NCBI RefSeq assembly: GCF_015594925.2
Contig: NZ_CP087590.1
Span: 2,294,001-2,358,000, forward strand
Reading direction: 5' to 3'
Source: Vibrio sp. VB16
GTDB lineage: Bacteria > Pseudomonadota > Gammaproteobacteria > Enterobacterales > Vibrionaceae
Length of the DNA: 64,000 nt
The notes beneath the pieces are model-generated. The model did no database searches. It was not told the DNA's origin and saw only the letters and a list, made by a program, of their open reading frames with translations. Numbering within the stretch: position 1 is the stretch's first letter; the number at the start of each line of letters is the position of its first letter. Shown in pieces: positions 9,701-18,598 of this stretch. Both the position numbers and the translations under genes were made by a program.

Positions 9701-10560
9701 GTAATCTCAAGTTGATCATATTGAAATAGTGTAGGCTGTTCGACTAACCTAACCTCCTTGTGTTGTGACAAATAGGCAAGTATCTTCCAGAAGATATAAG
9801 TAGATAACTGTTGATCGCTGTTTTTATGATCCAATAACAAGGTCTCATCCAGTTTCCTCAACTCTTGCCAGGAGCTCCAAACTTTTCGATAGTGCTTATC
9901 TTGCAACAAAACATTATTTGGTGAAAGCGAACGCCAATAACCAATTTCTTTTACTTCTGGTTGAACTAACCAGTACTGAATACGCGACAGCAGTTCTTCA
10001 TAAAGAGGCCGCTCAGCTACCAAACTCTGAGTCTCTATTCTTGCTAAGAAAACCCTCTCTACTCTTAAGAGGAACTGTTTAAACAGCCGGTTTTCTGACG
10101 TGTCTAAAGATGTGTTTTTTACGACAGCCAGGATTTTTGAAGAAGATACCATTTTCTCCCTCATGTTTCGCCCCGGCTGACGACTCAACCACTGAATACT
10201 TTTACTGTCTACTTGCTTCACTTTAGGAACTGGCACGAGGCTATGCTCTCGTACCATCTTTCCCCTAGGGTTAAATAGAATCTCGTTAACTGCTAGGTCA
10301 ACTTGTTGGATAATTTTTGAGAATCGATCGTTAAGTTGCGATAGCTCTTTCTCTTCCCCACCCTCTAATACGATGTTTTGCAACACTAAACTCAGGTTAC
10401 TTGACTCTGGCAGACTCGTAAGAGGGTCAAACGTGCAAAGCCCATTAAACCAATCCCGAAGGCGCAAAATTTGTTCTGCATCTCCGCGGATATTCTGGTC
10501 ATCTAAAGCGTAGTAAAGATCCTCAAACTCTCTCCAATCGAAGCAAGTTAACTCACTCAT
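6781..10560 (-). CDS. Large DUF2357-like protein, partner of the McrB-like ATPase
   Basis: A 1259-residue protein. Residues 140 to 165 contain SLDTSENRLFKQFLLRV, which resembles the DUF2357 signature. DUF2357 proteins commonly sit next to McrB-like AAA+ ATPases, as here, where its ATG overlaps the end of that gene by 8 bases. The rest is unrecognised: a central α/β region (GDLFIIVDSSADNLYMIPVV), a β-rich part at about 750 to 980, and a helical C-terminus at about 1020 to 1250. I do not see a convincing PD-(D/E)XK motif, so calling it an McrC-type nuclease would go beyond the sequence. It may be a scaffold or a DNA- or target-recognition subunit of the ATPase. Confidence 0.6.
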   Translation of the reverse strand: MSELTCFDWREFEDLYYALDDQNIRGDAEQILRLRDWFNGLCTFDPLTSLPESSNLSLVLQNIVLEGGEEKELSQLNDRFSKIIQQVDLAVNEILFNPRGKMVREHSLVPVPKVKQVDSKSIQWLSRQPGRNMREKMVSSSKILAVVKNTSLDTSENRLFKQFLLRVERVFLARIETQSLVAERPLYEELLSRIQYWLVQPEVKEIGYWRSLSPNNVLLQDKHYRKVWSSWQELRKLDETLLLDHKNSDQQLSTYIFWKILAYLSQHKEVRLVEQPTLFQYDQLEITTVILIEGRVYLNDQSPQKLTIRLDNNLVRAQLGKKRLQIKMAARTIDVVDHSGTALASYIKGFNKVDRLVVEINRLLMGHEPKSLQQSTFNKLVDDDSVTVEIGSLNTRIKTAGKKSHVASLRFFRQFWQHQDENYPVDCSLSSALQLGDHVDTITCKQLWNDNNDSMLNVSIDSYVHSLKDLIGARSLTYLVPDYLNELGTEQLRRSLNLAFSDARPLPMSIASLLLWQRGKSFEKADIRDGDLFIIVDSSADNLYMIPVVAKIQDSYKQRLPEMKGVIWERHPPLRISGSSSIELVEESLNNELFSTIDGLLSFDDIFEAIVRLSIVSSNGKWLEWPKLLKEKMTEIAKSNQLNKDEFVAESRRQSISFDRVRMLSLTRAVKKPRWLASEAWLNKSGSLVDCEDVIRNNIPFVDNGIFWRDHLPQLSTRTVVDGIERDFFFVKDVPPIQPVRGEEVSIELDEKFVLSAGQNYYELPLFLGTSKERTKHAIRLESQAFPLTKNTECLLELSYTYGADQPYKLIFIPNEQKNVEFRRVEARWTTSGKKAEVASPTYPRIYAWEDFKNYSDGVKTEPQDLLDWLEREFEKIVAIRDFVFSGDNGKRITINTRGSDWFADRNGSRCCKFQHPRYGEIFIHQSNYEDFDSCRYEISLDIVRSNKGNWQARSITEAGLLPKESKYVFSNSYRFPMLTVWNNGNNISDESVPQKFKELAQQAVEAATQLLFNRLQREGLPFEIERELQQFLCYLHGDMPIEMANRLLAEIDKGDMLGSLPYQLPYALGDVHADWQKCLMKTLLKLVSNRGLKASKALDILSIAAWREPEFIFGFEQKQVERILDSLVNALQFDNDTLKISDKVTPLRWNSLLRKLELLLALIRLRDSDEPEVSKMFSLESKSINAVTKVVEEINTNHGAKLNKQLAQARAVKSRVKFELNKPNTMKNTPDILYALRLYLTGETGANLITISGVVDDA

Positions 10561-13111
10561 CAGCAGAGCCTTCTAACTCTTCGATTGGCAGCTCTTCCAG
10601 CTCTGAAAATGCTTCGTCATTATTCAAATAATCCGCACTATTCCACATGAACTGACCATGACCGAACTGACATGCGCATTCAAAATCTTCAACAATTGAA
10701 AAATCATTATCTAGCAGCAATTGTTTAATAGGATCTAAACAATTTATCTTTCCGTAACCTCTAGTCTCGACTCCCCTAAGTTTCGGCATTACCTTCTGTA
10801 CAAGTTGATCTTCAAACGCAATCTTTAGCCACTTATTCAGCTTGCTTGTATCTTCAATCTTTGCATCAATAAGGCTTTTTACCATTGGGTAGTTTGCCAT
10901 ATAGAACTCAATTGATTGCCAAACACGATGGCCAAGAGCAAGACCTACAGAAGACAGGCAACTATTTATTTTCTCTACCATGAGTTTATATTTCTTGAGT
11001 TGTTTCTCAGGGATCTCTTGGCTAGAAATACTTACCCAATTACGCCACTCTCTGTAATGAAGCAATGGTTCTGGCTCTGGTAAAACATCCAAAGTCTGTC
11101 GACTATAAAGTTCTTTTGGTCTCGGGAAATGGATGGCGATTCCTCGATCAATAACCTTGTCAGATAGAGATTTAGTGGTCTCGTCCTGGTTCATTGTTCC
11201 GGCCCAGAGAACATTCCTTTCAAGTGGCAGTTGATATATTCCATCTTTCGCACCCAGCTTAATATCAAGACAAGGAGTATCTCCCCGTTTTTTGCCCCGA
11301 CGCTGCTCTAACTTACTCAAGAACTCGGCAAAATATAACTCGACGTGTGCAAGGTTCATTTCATCAAGTAGGAGCAAGTTAACGCCATATTTCAAGCCTG
11401 GATACTCATTACTACATTCCTTTTGACTTTGTAGTAAAAACCTCAGTGCTGGTTCAGCGTCAAACCGATCGTCAATGGAGTTAAAGTATCCCAGCATTGA
11501 TTCTTGGCTATCCCAGTTTGGCTGCACAGGTAGAGACAGAAAACTAATTCCACCAAAGTGAGAATAAAGCCTTGGGAGTTCTGACTTACCTGTACCACTA
11601 ACCCCGGCAAGTACTGTTATTGGTGACCATTCAGCAACCTTTAAAGCGGTATGAAATGCAAATAAAATTCTACGATTGAACTTGATTCCGTAGTCATCAC
11701 AACGCTTATAAATAACATCAAGCCAGTCCATTTCATTTCGTAGCTTCGACTTATCAAAAACAATCAGCTGCTGTTTCTGCTCCTCATTTAGGCTCACAAC
11801 AGGCGTGTTAATCTGTTCGAGACGTACTTCTCGGCTCACTTCATTCACTGCTGTAGGAGCTAATCGGTCCAGTTCCTGATGGAGCTCTGAGTTTACCCTA
11901 TCTAGAGCGTCTCTTCTTACTTCCAGAGATTCATATTTTCTTTGCCACATCTCTGCTTCGAAGCTACTATCTTCAAGATCTTTGATTTGTCTCTTGAGAG
12001 CGTCACGCTCGTATATCAAAGCTTCATGGCTGGACTCGAGCTGTCCCTTTTCTAACTTCGCTTGCTCAAACAACTGCTGAACCTGTTGCTCTGGTCTTCT
12101 TGTCAGCTCTTCTTTAAGGGTAATAATCTCTTCTTTATAAGCGGCCAACTCAAACAGCACTTTTTCCGGAGACTCTCCATTTAGCTTCTGTTTAAGTTCC
12201 AGATAGAGGCTAAGCTCTCTGTTAGAGCCATCAAGACTTGCGCGCAGCCTGTCGCATTCCTCTTTCATACGCTGTTCTTCTAAAGCAAACCCTGCCTGCC
12301 TTTCTTGGACTGCTTTTGCTATTTTCAGCTCAAACTGCGCATAATCTTCGTTCAGCTTTTCATTCTTCTCTTTAAATAGCTTTTGCTGAAAATCAAGTTG
12401 CTCCTCTCTTGACTGAAGATCTGCTTCTCTAGCATTATTGTTGTTCACTTTCACGTCGATAACGTTTGTTCTCTCAGCTAGATGTTTTTCTGCATCTAGA
12501 CGAGTTCTTTCTAACTCTTTTAGCAATTTCTGCTTTGATACCTGCTGCTCTTTCTCTAACTCTCTAAACAGCTCTTCTTTTCTGTCTTCAGATTCTTTAT
12601 CTACCTGGTTGATAGTTTTTTGGCGGAGCTCCAATAAAATGTTCTGAAGCTCTTTTCTCTCTGCTGCAAAATCAGATTGACACTTTACTTCCAGTCGTTT
12701 TAATTCCGACTCTTTGACCGCAAGTTCTAGTTTTTCTTTTTCAAACTTCTTTAATTGTTCAGAGAAACTTTCTCTTTGTTTCTCTAGCAAATTTTTTGCT
12801 GCACTCAATTCTTTATCTACAAGTCTAGGAAGGCCCGCCTCTACTTGTACTTGTCGAGAAGAAATCTCTTGCTCTTTTTCCCTCAATCGAACAGTTTCAT
12901 CTGCCAGTAGTTGCTCTTTTTTCTTTAGCTCAATATCGAAAGACTCCAGATCTTTTTCATAACTGATCAGACGGTTTTCCTTAGCTTCTAGCTCAGTGTG
13001 CAACGTTTGTAGTTGCTCTTTTTCCTGTGCTGTATCACTGTTTGAGTCCTGTTTCTTTGTATTTGGTTTACTCTTAACCATGTTAAACCTATCCATATTC
13101 TTAGCTGACAT
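10553..13111 (-). CDS. Coiled-coil McrB-like AAA+ ATPase
   Basis: An 852-residue protein in two halves. Residues 20 to 430 are a long, charged coiled coil rich in E, K, Q and L. Residues 470 to 800 are an AAA+ domain with Walker A GVSGTGKS (about 504), Walker B LLLLDEMNLAH (about 580), sensor-like GTMNQDETT (about 640) and a downstream LSDKVIDRG arginine-finger segment. The DEMN and GTMN signatures are those of McrB-type GTPase/ATPase modules, which form hexamers driving a nuclease or remodelling partner. The long coiled coil is unlike McrB and suggests an extended, SMC-like arm. It overlaps the 711-residue gene upstream by 11 bases and the DUF2357 gene downstream by 8. Confidence 0.85.
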   Translation of the reverse strand: MSAKNMDRFNMVKSKPNTKKQDSNSDTAQEKEQLQTLHTELEAKENRLISYEKDLESFDIELKKKEQLLADETVRLREKEQEISSRQVQVEAGLPRLVDKELSAAKNLLEKQRESFSEQLKKFEKEKLELAVKESELKRLEVKCQSDFAAERKELQNILLELRQKTINQVDKESEDRKEELFRELEKEQQVSKQKLLKELERTRLDAEKHLAERTNVIDVKVNNNNAREADLQSREEQLDFQQKLFKEKNEKLNEDYAQFELKIAKAVQERQAGFALEEQRMKEECDRLRASLDGSNRELSLYLELKQKLNGESPEKVLFELAAYKEEIITLKEELTRRPEQQVQQLFEQAKLEKGQLESSHEALIYERDALKRQIKDLEDSSFEAEMWQRKYESLEVRRDALDRVNSELHQELDRLAPTAVNEVSREVRLEQINTPVVSLNEEQKQQLIVFDKSKLRNEMDWLDVIYKRCDDYGIKFNRRILFAFHTALKVAEWSPITVLAGVSGTGKSELPRLYSHFGGISFLSLPVQPNWDSQESMLGYFNSIDDRFDAEPALRFLLQSQKECSNEYPGLKYGVNLLLLDEMNLAHVELYFAEFLSKLEQRRGKKRGDTPCLDIKLGAKDGIYQLPLERNVLWAGTMNQDETTKSLSDKVIDRGIAIHFPRPKELYSRQTLDVLPEPEPLLHYREWRNWVSISSQEIPEKQLKKYKLMVEKINSCLSSVGLALGHRVWQSIEFYMANYPMVKSLIDAKIEDTSKLNKWLKIAFEDQLVQKVMPKLRGVETRGYGKINCLDPIKQLLLDNDFSIVEDFECACQFGHGQFMWNSADYLNNDEAFSELEELPIEELEGSADE

Positions 13112-15236
13112 TGTCTATCTCTATAAATTTTTTAATAATTTGATACATTTCTTGTCTTAGGGTAATAAGAACACCACCGTCGACATAACTTGGACTATTT
13201 CCATGGCCTCTATGTCTAATCATCTCACTGATCTTTCCAAGACATTCCGGCACCGATTTAGCCATGAAACTAAGTTGACGATGGCCATCCAACACTAACC
13301 AAGCCAGTACTTCCGCACCAATAGTAGTGTTAACCCCCCTACATGCTGCTTCAGCTCTCCTAAGGTTCACTGTTTTAATACCGTCTGGAAGTTGCCCTTT
13401 AAGTAAATGAAAGCCTGTTTTTGATGCGTTCTCTTGAGCTTTCATCTTTACTTCTCGTCCCATCAGCTCAGATGTATTCAGATCAGAAACGCGCTGGAAG
13501 ATCCTTGTTTGAATAATTCCTAATATTGCTGTTGCCCATGGCTGTATATCCACCATTTCGCTTTGCTTAGATAAGTCCATAAGCTTGGCGTATATAAGTT
13601 CGCTACGGATCAACTCCGATTTAGTAGCTTCATCCATTCGCTGCATGGCTAGTAAACCGAACTCATCATCCAAACGAACAGAAATTTCAAAACGCTGTCT
13701 TTCTGCTTTGGTTAAATTATCTCTCGCTCTAATTCCCTTTGGCAATGCATGTGAAAACTCTGGAAGCAAAGCCGTAATCAATCTATATGTATCCCGCCTG
13801 GCTGCCTTTAATTCCTTCTGTCTTATCTCAAAGGATTTCCCATGCTGAAGGGGATCTCGAAGATTTTTTAACTTAGAGAGGATAAGTAGCAAATCATGAT
13901 GTTCTCGCCCAAGCTTACGCAATGGATGCAAAGGATTTATATGTGCGGACAATATTGCCATCACTAGCTCAGGTTGCATCTCTGGTTCTTCAATACCGAT
14001 TCGTTTTAGTTTACCAATAGAAACAAACAAAAATTTTTTCGTAAGCTTGTCAAACTGAAAGCCTAAACGTCTTACATAGTCATGAATTAGCTCTGCATTA
14101 CTCCTGTCTGTTCCCTGTTGAAAATAGCTTTTCCAATCAGGAACTAGCCAGGCAGTATTTACAATAGCGAAGCTCATCTCCAAAGCAGCGTACAATTTTT
14201 TAATCAGCTTATTTTGCTTAGATTCGATCTCTTTTTGAGTGAATGTTGAACTAGGGTTAAGCATCGCTTCAGGATAACTTTCCTCCGCCGAATCTAGATA
14301 TCTGCTGAGCCTTGGATACCTAGATGAAGCTGGATTCTTTTGATCAGTGCTGCCAACATCCGCACTACCTAGTTCAGTCACCTGGGCACTACTTTTCCAG
14401 CGCTTAAGCCATTTGGGATCTAAGCTAACAATAGCCTCACTAAACTGCTGACTGAATCCCAATCCAAACCCATCAGTAACCAAAAACTCATCACTTCCTT
14501 TTTGAAGAAGTAGTTGAGTATGCAAGTAAACATTTTCATATTCTGATTCAACCGAAATAGATCCCACATCGAATGAAAAATGCCTTTGATCTATGCGCTC
14601 TCCTGAAAGAAAGCGGCTAATTGACCTTTTTTTCCGGTATCGTTGGATAACGTTGCTTACCTGACTTGATGTAGGAGGACTTTGAAACATAGGTTCTTTT
14701 GCTGGTAAACGGGTAGCATGCACTTCATGCCCTTGACCAGCAGTACCAAGGTGAATTGTCCAGACATCTTTACCCTCAGAGGAAGACACCTGCTCGTATT
14801 CTCGCTTGCTTGTAACTATAGGCAAAAGAGTATTAGAAATACTATCAATATAAATGTGTGCGGCTACGGTTTGAGACTCTGAGTCAGTATCCTCTCTAAC
14901 GTTATCTAGAGACTCAAGCTTCTCTATAGCTATTGCTGTTAGATTCCTTCTTTCATCAAGGAACCCAAATTGTTCAAGGCGTGAACAAATAAACTGTACC
15001 AACTCTGCATCAAAGCCACACTTCGATGAGAGTAAAGCTACATCATTGATATAATTTGCGCATAACCTAAGTATTAAAACCTCAAACGGATTCAAATCAC
15101 TATCTAAGGGAGCTTGTATTGATACTGAGTACATTCTGCATGGCCAAAGCAAATTCTTTCGCCTGGCGACTCGTAGCCCACTAATTTTTTCGTTGAAACT
15201 GATAACTTTTGGGCGATTATCTCCATCTATACTCAC
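13101..15236 (-). CDS. Unrecognised 711-residue operon protein, possible winged helix at N-terminus
   Basis: I do not recognise this family. Residues 50 to 105 look like a winged helix (NPFEVLILRLCANYI, then ALLSSKCGFDAELVQFICSRL and EQFGFLDE), and a β-rich middle and a helical C-terminal half follow. A repeated R/K-rich segment (RYRKKRSISRF, about 210) could contact nucleic acid. It starts with GTG inside the helicase stop (GTGA) and ends inside the McrB-like gene, so it is tightly co-expressed with two motor proteins. An adaptor or DNA-binding subunit is a reasonable guess. No catalytic motif was seen. Confidence 0.6.
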   Translation of the reverse strand: MSIDGDNRPKVISFNEKISGLRVARRKNLLWPCRMYSVSIQAPLDSDLNPFEVLILRLCANYINDVALLSSKCGFDAELVQFICSRLEQFGFLDERRNLTAIAIEKLESLDNVREDTDSESQTVAAHIYIDSISNTLLPIVTSKREYEQVSSSEGKDVWTIHLGTAGQGHEVHATRLPAKEPMFQSPPTSSQVSNVIQRYRKKRSISRFLSGERIDQRHFSFDVGSISVESEYENVYLHTQLLLQKGSDEFLVTDGFGLGFSQQFSEAIVSLDPKWLKRWKSSAQVTELGSADVGSTDQKNPASSRYPRLSRYLDSAEESYPEAMLNPSSTFTQKEIESKQNKLIKKLYAALEMSFAIVNTAWLVPDWKSYFQQGTDRSNAELIHDYVRRLGFQFDKLTKKFLFVSIGKLKRIGIEEPEMQPELVMAILSAHINPLHPLRKLGREHHDLLLILSKLKNLRDPLQHGKSFEIRQKELKAARRDTYRLITALLPEFSHALPKGIRARDNLTKAERQRFEISVRLDDEFGLLAMQRMDEATKSELIRSELIYAKLMDLSKQSEMVDIQPWATAILGIIQTRIFQRVSDLNTSELMGREVKMKAQENASKTGFHLLKGQLPDGIKTVNLRRAEAACRGVNTTIGAEVLAWLVLDGHRQLSFMAKSVPECLGKISEMIRHRGHGNSPSYVDGGVLITLRQEMYQIIKKFIEIDNVS

Positions 15237-18200
15237 AATATCACCCCTTGCTCTTTAACCAACTGACAATAACCATACAGAGCCGGCACCGCATGCCCGG
15301 CAATTGGATGGTCTGCAAGTTTTATATCTCCGACCACTACCAATAACCTTTTTTGTCGGGTGACACTGACACATAAACGATTTGGTGACATTAAATGACC
15401 AAGTACTCTCGATTGCTCTTTTTTATCCTCACAATTTTGTTTTAAGTAACTTGAATTTTTCCGTAGATCTTGTGTCCGAACCATAGACAAAAACACAACA
15501 TCAAATTCCATCCCCTGAAACGAATCGACGGTACCTATTCTTAACCTTTCTTCACCAGAAGGAAGTGTTCGGTATTCATCATTCACTTCCCACTCTCCTC
15601 GCTCTCTTGTCGTTATGCCATATTTACTCAACGCCTTAAATACAGCATTAACCTGCGCTTTATAAAAACTGATAATTCCAAAACTCAGCCCTTCCCCTTC
15701 CTGAGAGGTTAGCCAATCATTAACCTTTTCGGCGATTGCTTCAGCTTCACATAACCTATATCTACTGCGAGAACTGTCTCGCTTCTCTTCACCGTGACTA
15801 TTGGGTATATACATCCAAGCGCAAGCTTTATCTTCAACACCTTTTAACCTTTGTTCGAATAACTTGGCAGGTAATGGCGACTGATAACCTTCATTGCTTG
15901 GCTCGTAAAAGTATTTACTAGCAAATTCACCCAATAACGGATGGCTGCGGAATTGGGCATCTAATGTTACAGTTCGCTGATAGCCATCTGCACTTTCCAG
16001 CGTTTTGAGACGACCAAACAAATACTCAAACATACTTTCTTCTGTTTTTGTCTGCTCCCCTTCTTCTAGCTGACGAGCTATTTCTTCATCAATGATATGC
16101 GGTAGCTGACGGTGGTCACCAACCAAAATAATTCTTTTCTCTGCTTGCGAAAGAGGTATTAGAAGATCCCTAGGACTACAACGTGCAGCTTCATCAATTA
16201 TCACTGTGTCATATGACAAGCGCTTCGTTCCTACTCCACTATCTAGCTTTACGCTTCGAATATCTCGGCCCATAGACTGCTGAACTGTAGCTCCGAAGAC
16301 CGCGTTGTATTCTGCTAAACTTCTTTTTATTCCATCCTTGTTGTGGTCCAACTCATATAGGAAATCTACTAGTGCATTATCTGTACGGTCAGAAAACTGT
16401 TTGTTTTTTGACAAAGTTTCAATTGATTGTTTAGCTGCTGACAGTACATCCTCTCTAGGCTTTGATACTCGATAGGCTCGCTTACGGCTATAACGCTTAA
16501 GTAGGTCACCTCTTAATGTTCTCAGTTCGGGAAGGAACTTTAGATCCTTACTTTCATTCCAAATCGAAGCGCATCTAAGCAAGGCTAGCTCTGAACTACC
16601 GAGTATGTCCTCCATCTCTAGATATAATGCCATTGCTCTTTCGGGACCATCGTCTTTAAAAGATCGCTCATGGCACCGTAAGGCCAGCACATGTGAAATC
16701 GTTTCAGAGACAGCTCCATTCTCAGTATCACTTAGTTCTTTAACCATATAACTGATTCTTTGGTTTAAGTGATGATCTAATGAAACATCAGAAATCTCTT
16801 GAAGCTGCTTCAACAAGCTTAGAGCAATTTCATTTGTGGGAGACGCCTGGTACAACGCCAGCTTACTTCTAACCACTCTTAAGGACTCGGAGGATACTAA
16901 TTGTGGATTTTGTTTCCGAAGGTTATCTGCAATATTATCGCACCAACTTTCAATCTTCTGATCCACTCTATCTGGGCTAAATTCAGTCCCCGATTTTTTT
17001 CCAAATTTCACTGAAGGAAGTGAATTAATGCTCAAACGAGCCAATAAGTTCTCAACTGCATCATGCTGAAAACCAGATACCAGTATTTGTCCTTTGTAAT
17101 TTCCAGTCTTTCTATACTCTTGGTTAAGTCGTTCAATTATTGCTGCTATAACCGTAGTTTTTCCTGTTCCTGGGGGGCCTTGGACTAACGCCATATCAGG
17201 AGTATTTAATGCCACTTTTATTGCCATTTCCTGACTAGGTGTCGGAGGATGAGCAAACACTTTTTCCCGAACAAAGGCGGTCAAGGGGGCAATAGTATTA
17301 TGTCGCTTAGCTGTGCTTGGCTTTCCCTCTTCCTCTATTAATAATCCAAGTTGAGGATTTGCACTATTTCCTTCCAGAATCAGTTTCCGTGCCTGCATCC
17401 GTCTTTCTACCTGAATCTTGTCGCCATTTATTGACAAAACCAGTGCATGAACACCTTGTAATGGCTTTTGCTCAAGATCTAAAGTAATCCAGCTTTCTCC
17501 CCTCCCCTTTACTTCAACAACTTGACCTATAACCTTCTGAGCTGGATCTGAGTTCTTACGAGATTGGGGTTCAGAAGACTCCAGAAGAAACTCGCTGTAA
17601 GTTTTCCAGTCCATCGCGAGGTCATCAAGATAAACTGGCATTTGATCAACAATCTCTAGTTGAGAACCTTTTACTATTCCACTAGGGAGGTTTTCATGAA
17701 AAAATATTTTCACACCTCCAGAAACCACCTCTATAGATTTTTCTGAAGGAATAGGTAAGTAACCTACAGCTCTAGCTCTTTCTAAAAGTAATTCCCCTTC
17801 AATATCACCATATTTATCCCATGTTTTTAGGTAACTAGGCTGACTTTCATTTTCCAACAAAGATTTCAACTGGTGCTTGGAGAGTTCTTGCAGTTTTTTA
17901 TCTCCATTCGATAATCTGAGCTGTCCCTTTGCCAATCGAATCGCACCTGGAGCTTTCTGACTCCAACCACTTGATATTCGCGATGCAGTCAATTGCAAGC
18001 TTCCCAGCGTATCACTCTGCTTTACAGCAAGCTGCACGTCATCACCAAGTAGTGAAAAGCCATCATCAAGTAACACTTCTTGCTCTTCTTCGAAGTCATT
18101 ACCTTCCCATATAGCACCAGAAGCCCCTCCTGTTAAGAGAGGAAAATAGTATTCTCCCTCTTCGTAGATACTGCCTTTGAGAGTACATTTTTCTTCTAAT

Positions 18201-18598
18201 AAGCTTGCAAGAGCACTCAAATTCTGCGACCTAAGACCTAATTTATTCGCCCTCACAAGTAGATCACTGTCGAGGTTAATATCAACTTCATCAAAGTGAA
18301 GCAAATCACCATTAAAAAAAGCAATTTGAAGTTGAATATGCCCATTTTTAGCAACCCGGCACACTTGAGCAAGATGAGCTGTATTTCGCTTTAAGTAATG
18401 AATAATGTCCGGCATTAATGTTTGATCTTGAAGGCGCACCACGTGACGCTTCATTCGAGTTACAATACGTAAACTCTGTCCATCAGAAGTAAGAGTGAGT
18501 GTTGCAAGACCCGGCTTAATCGATACTTTTTTGTCTTCAGGAACAACCCATACATCATCAAAAAAACTCGGCATACTACTAAAATGTTCTAGTTTCAT
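15233..18598 (-). CDS. Superfamily 1 helicase, Dna2/Upf1-like
   Basis: A 1121-residue protein. The C-terminal two thirds carry SF1 motifs in order: I GPPGTGKTT (about 476), Ia VSGFQHDAVENLL, II VIIDEAARC (about 803), III GDHRQLPHI, IV LDAQFRSHPLL, V TVDSFQGMEFDVV (about 1029) and VI SVTRQKRLLVVVGD (about 1082). This set is that of the Dna2/Upf1/SMUBP2 group (AAA_11/AAA_12). Residues 1 to 440 are unassigned and include an all-β region that may bind nucleic acid. Motif II reads DEAA and motif III QLP, as expected for active enzymes. The ATG overlaps the kinase stop (ATGA), indicating translational coupling. It would translocate on single-stranded DNA or RNA; the substrate is not evident. Confidence 0.88.
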   Translation of the reverse strand: MKLEHFSSMPSFFDDVWVVPEDKKVSIKPGLATLTLTSDGQSLRIVTRMKRHVVRLQDQTLMPDIIHYLKRNTAHLAQVCRVAKNGHIQLQIAFFNGDLLHFDEVDINLDSDLLVRANKLGLRSQNLSALASLLEEKCTLKGSIYEEGEYYFPLLTGGASGAIWEGNDFEEEQEVLLDDGFSLLGDDVQLAVKQSDTLGSLQLTASRISSGWSQKAPGAIRLAKGQLRLSNGDKKLQELSKHQLKSLLENESQPSYLKTWDKYGDIEGELLLERARAVGYLPIPSEKSIEVVSGGVKIFFHENLPSGIVKGSQLEIVDQMPVYLDDLAMDWKTYSEFLLESSEPQSRKNSDPAQKVIGQVVEVKGRGESWITLDLEQKPLQGVHALVLSINGDKIQVERRMQARKLILEGNSANPQLGLLIEEEGKPSTAKRHNTIAPLTAFVREKVFAHPPTPSQEMAIKVALNTPDMALVQGPPGTGKTTVIAAIIERLNQEYRKTGNYKGQILVSGFQHDAVENLLARLSINSLPSVKFGKKSGTEFSPDRVDQKIESWCDNIADNLRKQNPQLVSSESLRVVRSKLALYQASPTNEIALSLLKQLQEISDVSLDHHLNQRISYMVKELSDTENGAVSETISHVLALRCHERSFKDDGPERAMALYLEMEDILGSSELALLRCASIWNESKDLKFLPELRTLRGDLLKRYSRKRAYRVSKPREDVLSAAKQSIETLSKNKQFSDRTDNALVDFLYELDHNKDGIKRSLAEYNAVFGATVQQSMGRDIRSVKLDSGVGTKRLSYDTVIIDEAARCSPRDLLIPLSQAEKRIILVGDHRQLPHIIDEEIARQLEEGEQTKTEESMFEYLFGRLKTLESADGYQRTVTLDAQFRSHPLLGEFASKYFYEPSNEGYQSPLPAKLFEQRLKGVEDKACAWMYIPNSHGEEKRDSSRSRYRLCEAEAIAEKVNDWLTSQEGEGLSFGIISFYKAQVNAVFKALSKYGITTRERGEWEVNDEYRTLPSGEERLRIGTVDSFQGMEFDVVFLSMVRTQDLRKNSSYLKQNCEDKKEQSRVLGHLMSPNRLCVSVTRQKRLLVVVGDIKLADHPIAGHAVPALYGYCQLVKEQGVIL

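Noticed and set aside
12438..12962. Ser/Phe-rich open frames antisense to the McrB-like gene
   Set aside because: They arise from the reverse complement of Lys/Glu-rich coiled-coil codons.
6781..13111. Standard McrBC restriction pair
   Set aside because: The ATPase matches McrB motifs, but the partner has DUF2357-like sequence without a visible McrC nuclease motif, and the coiled coil is atypical.
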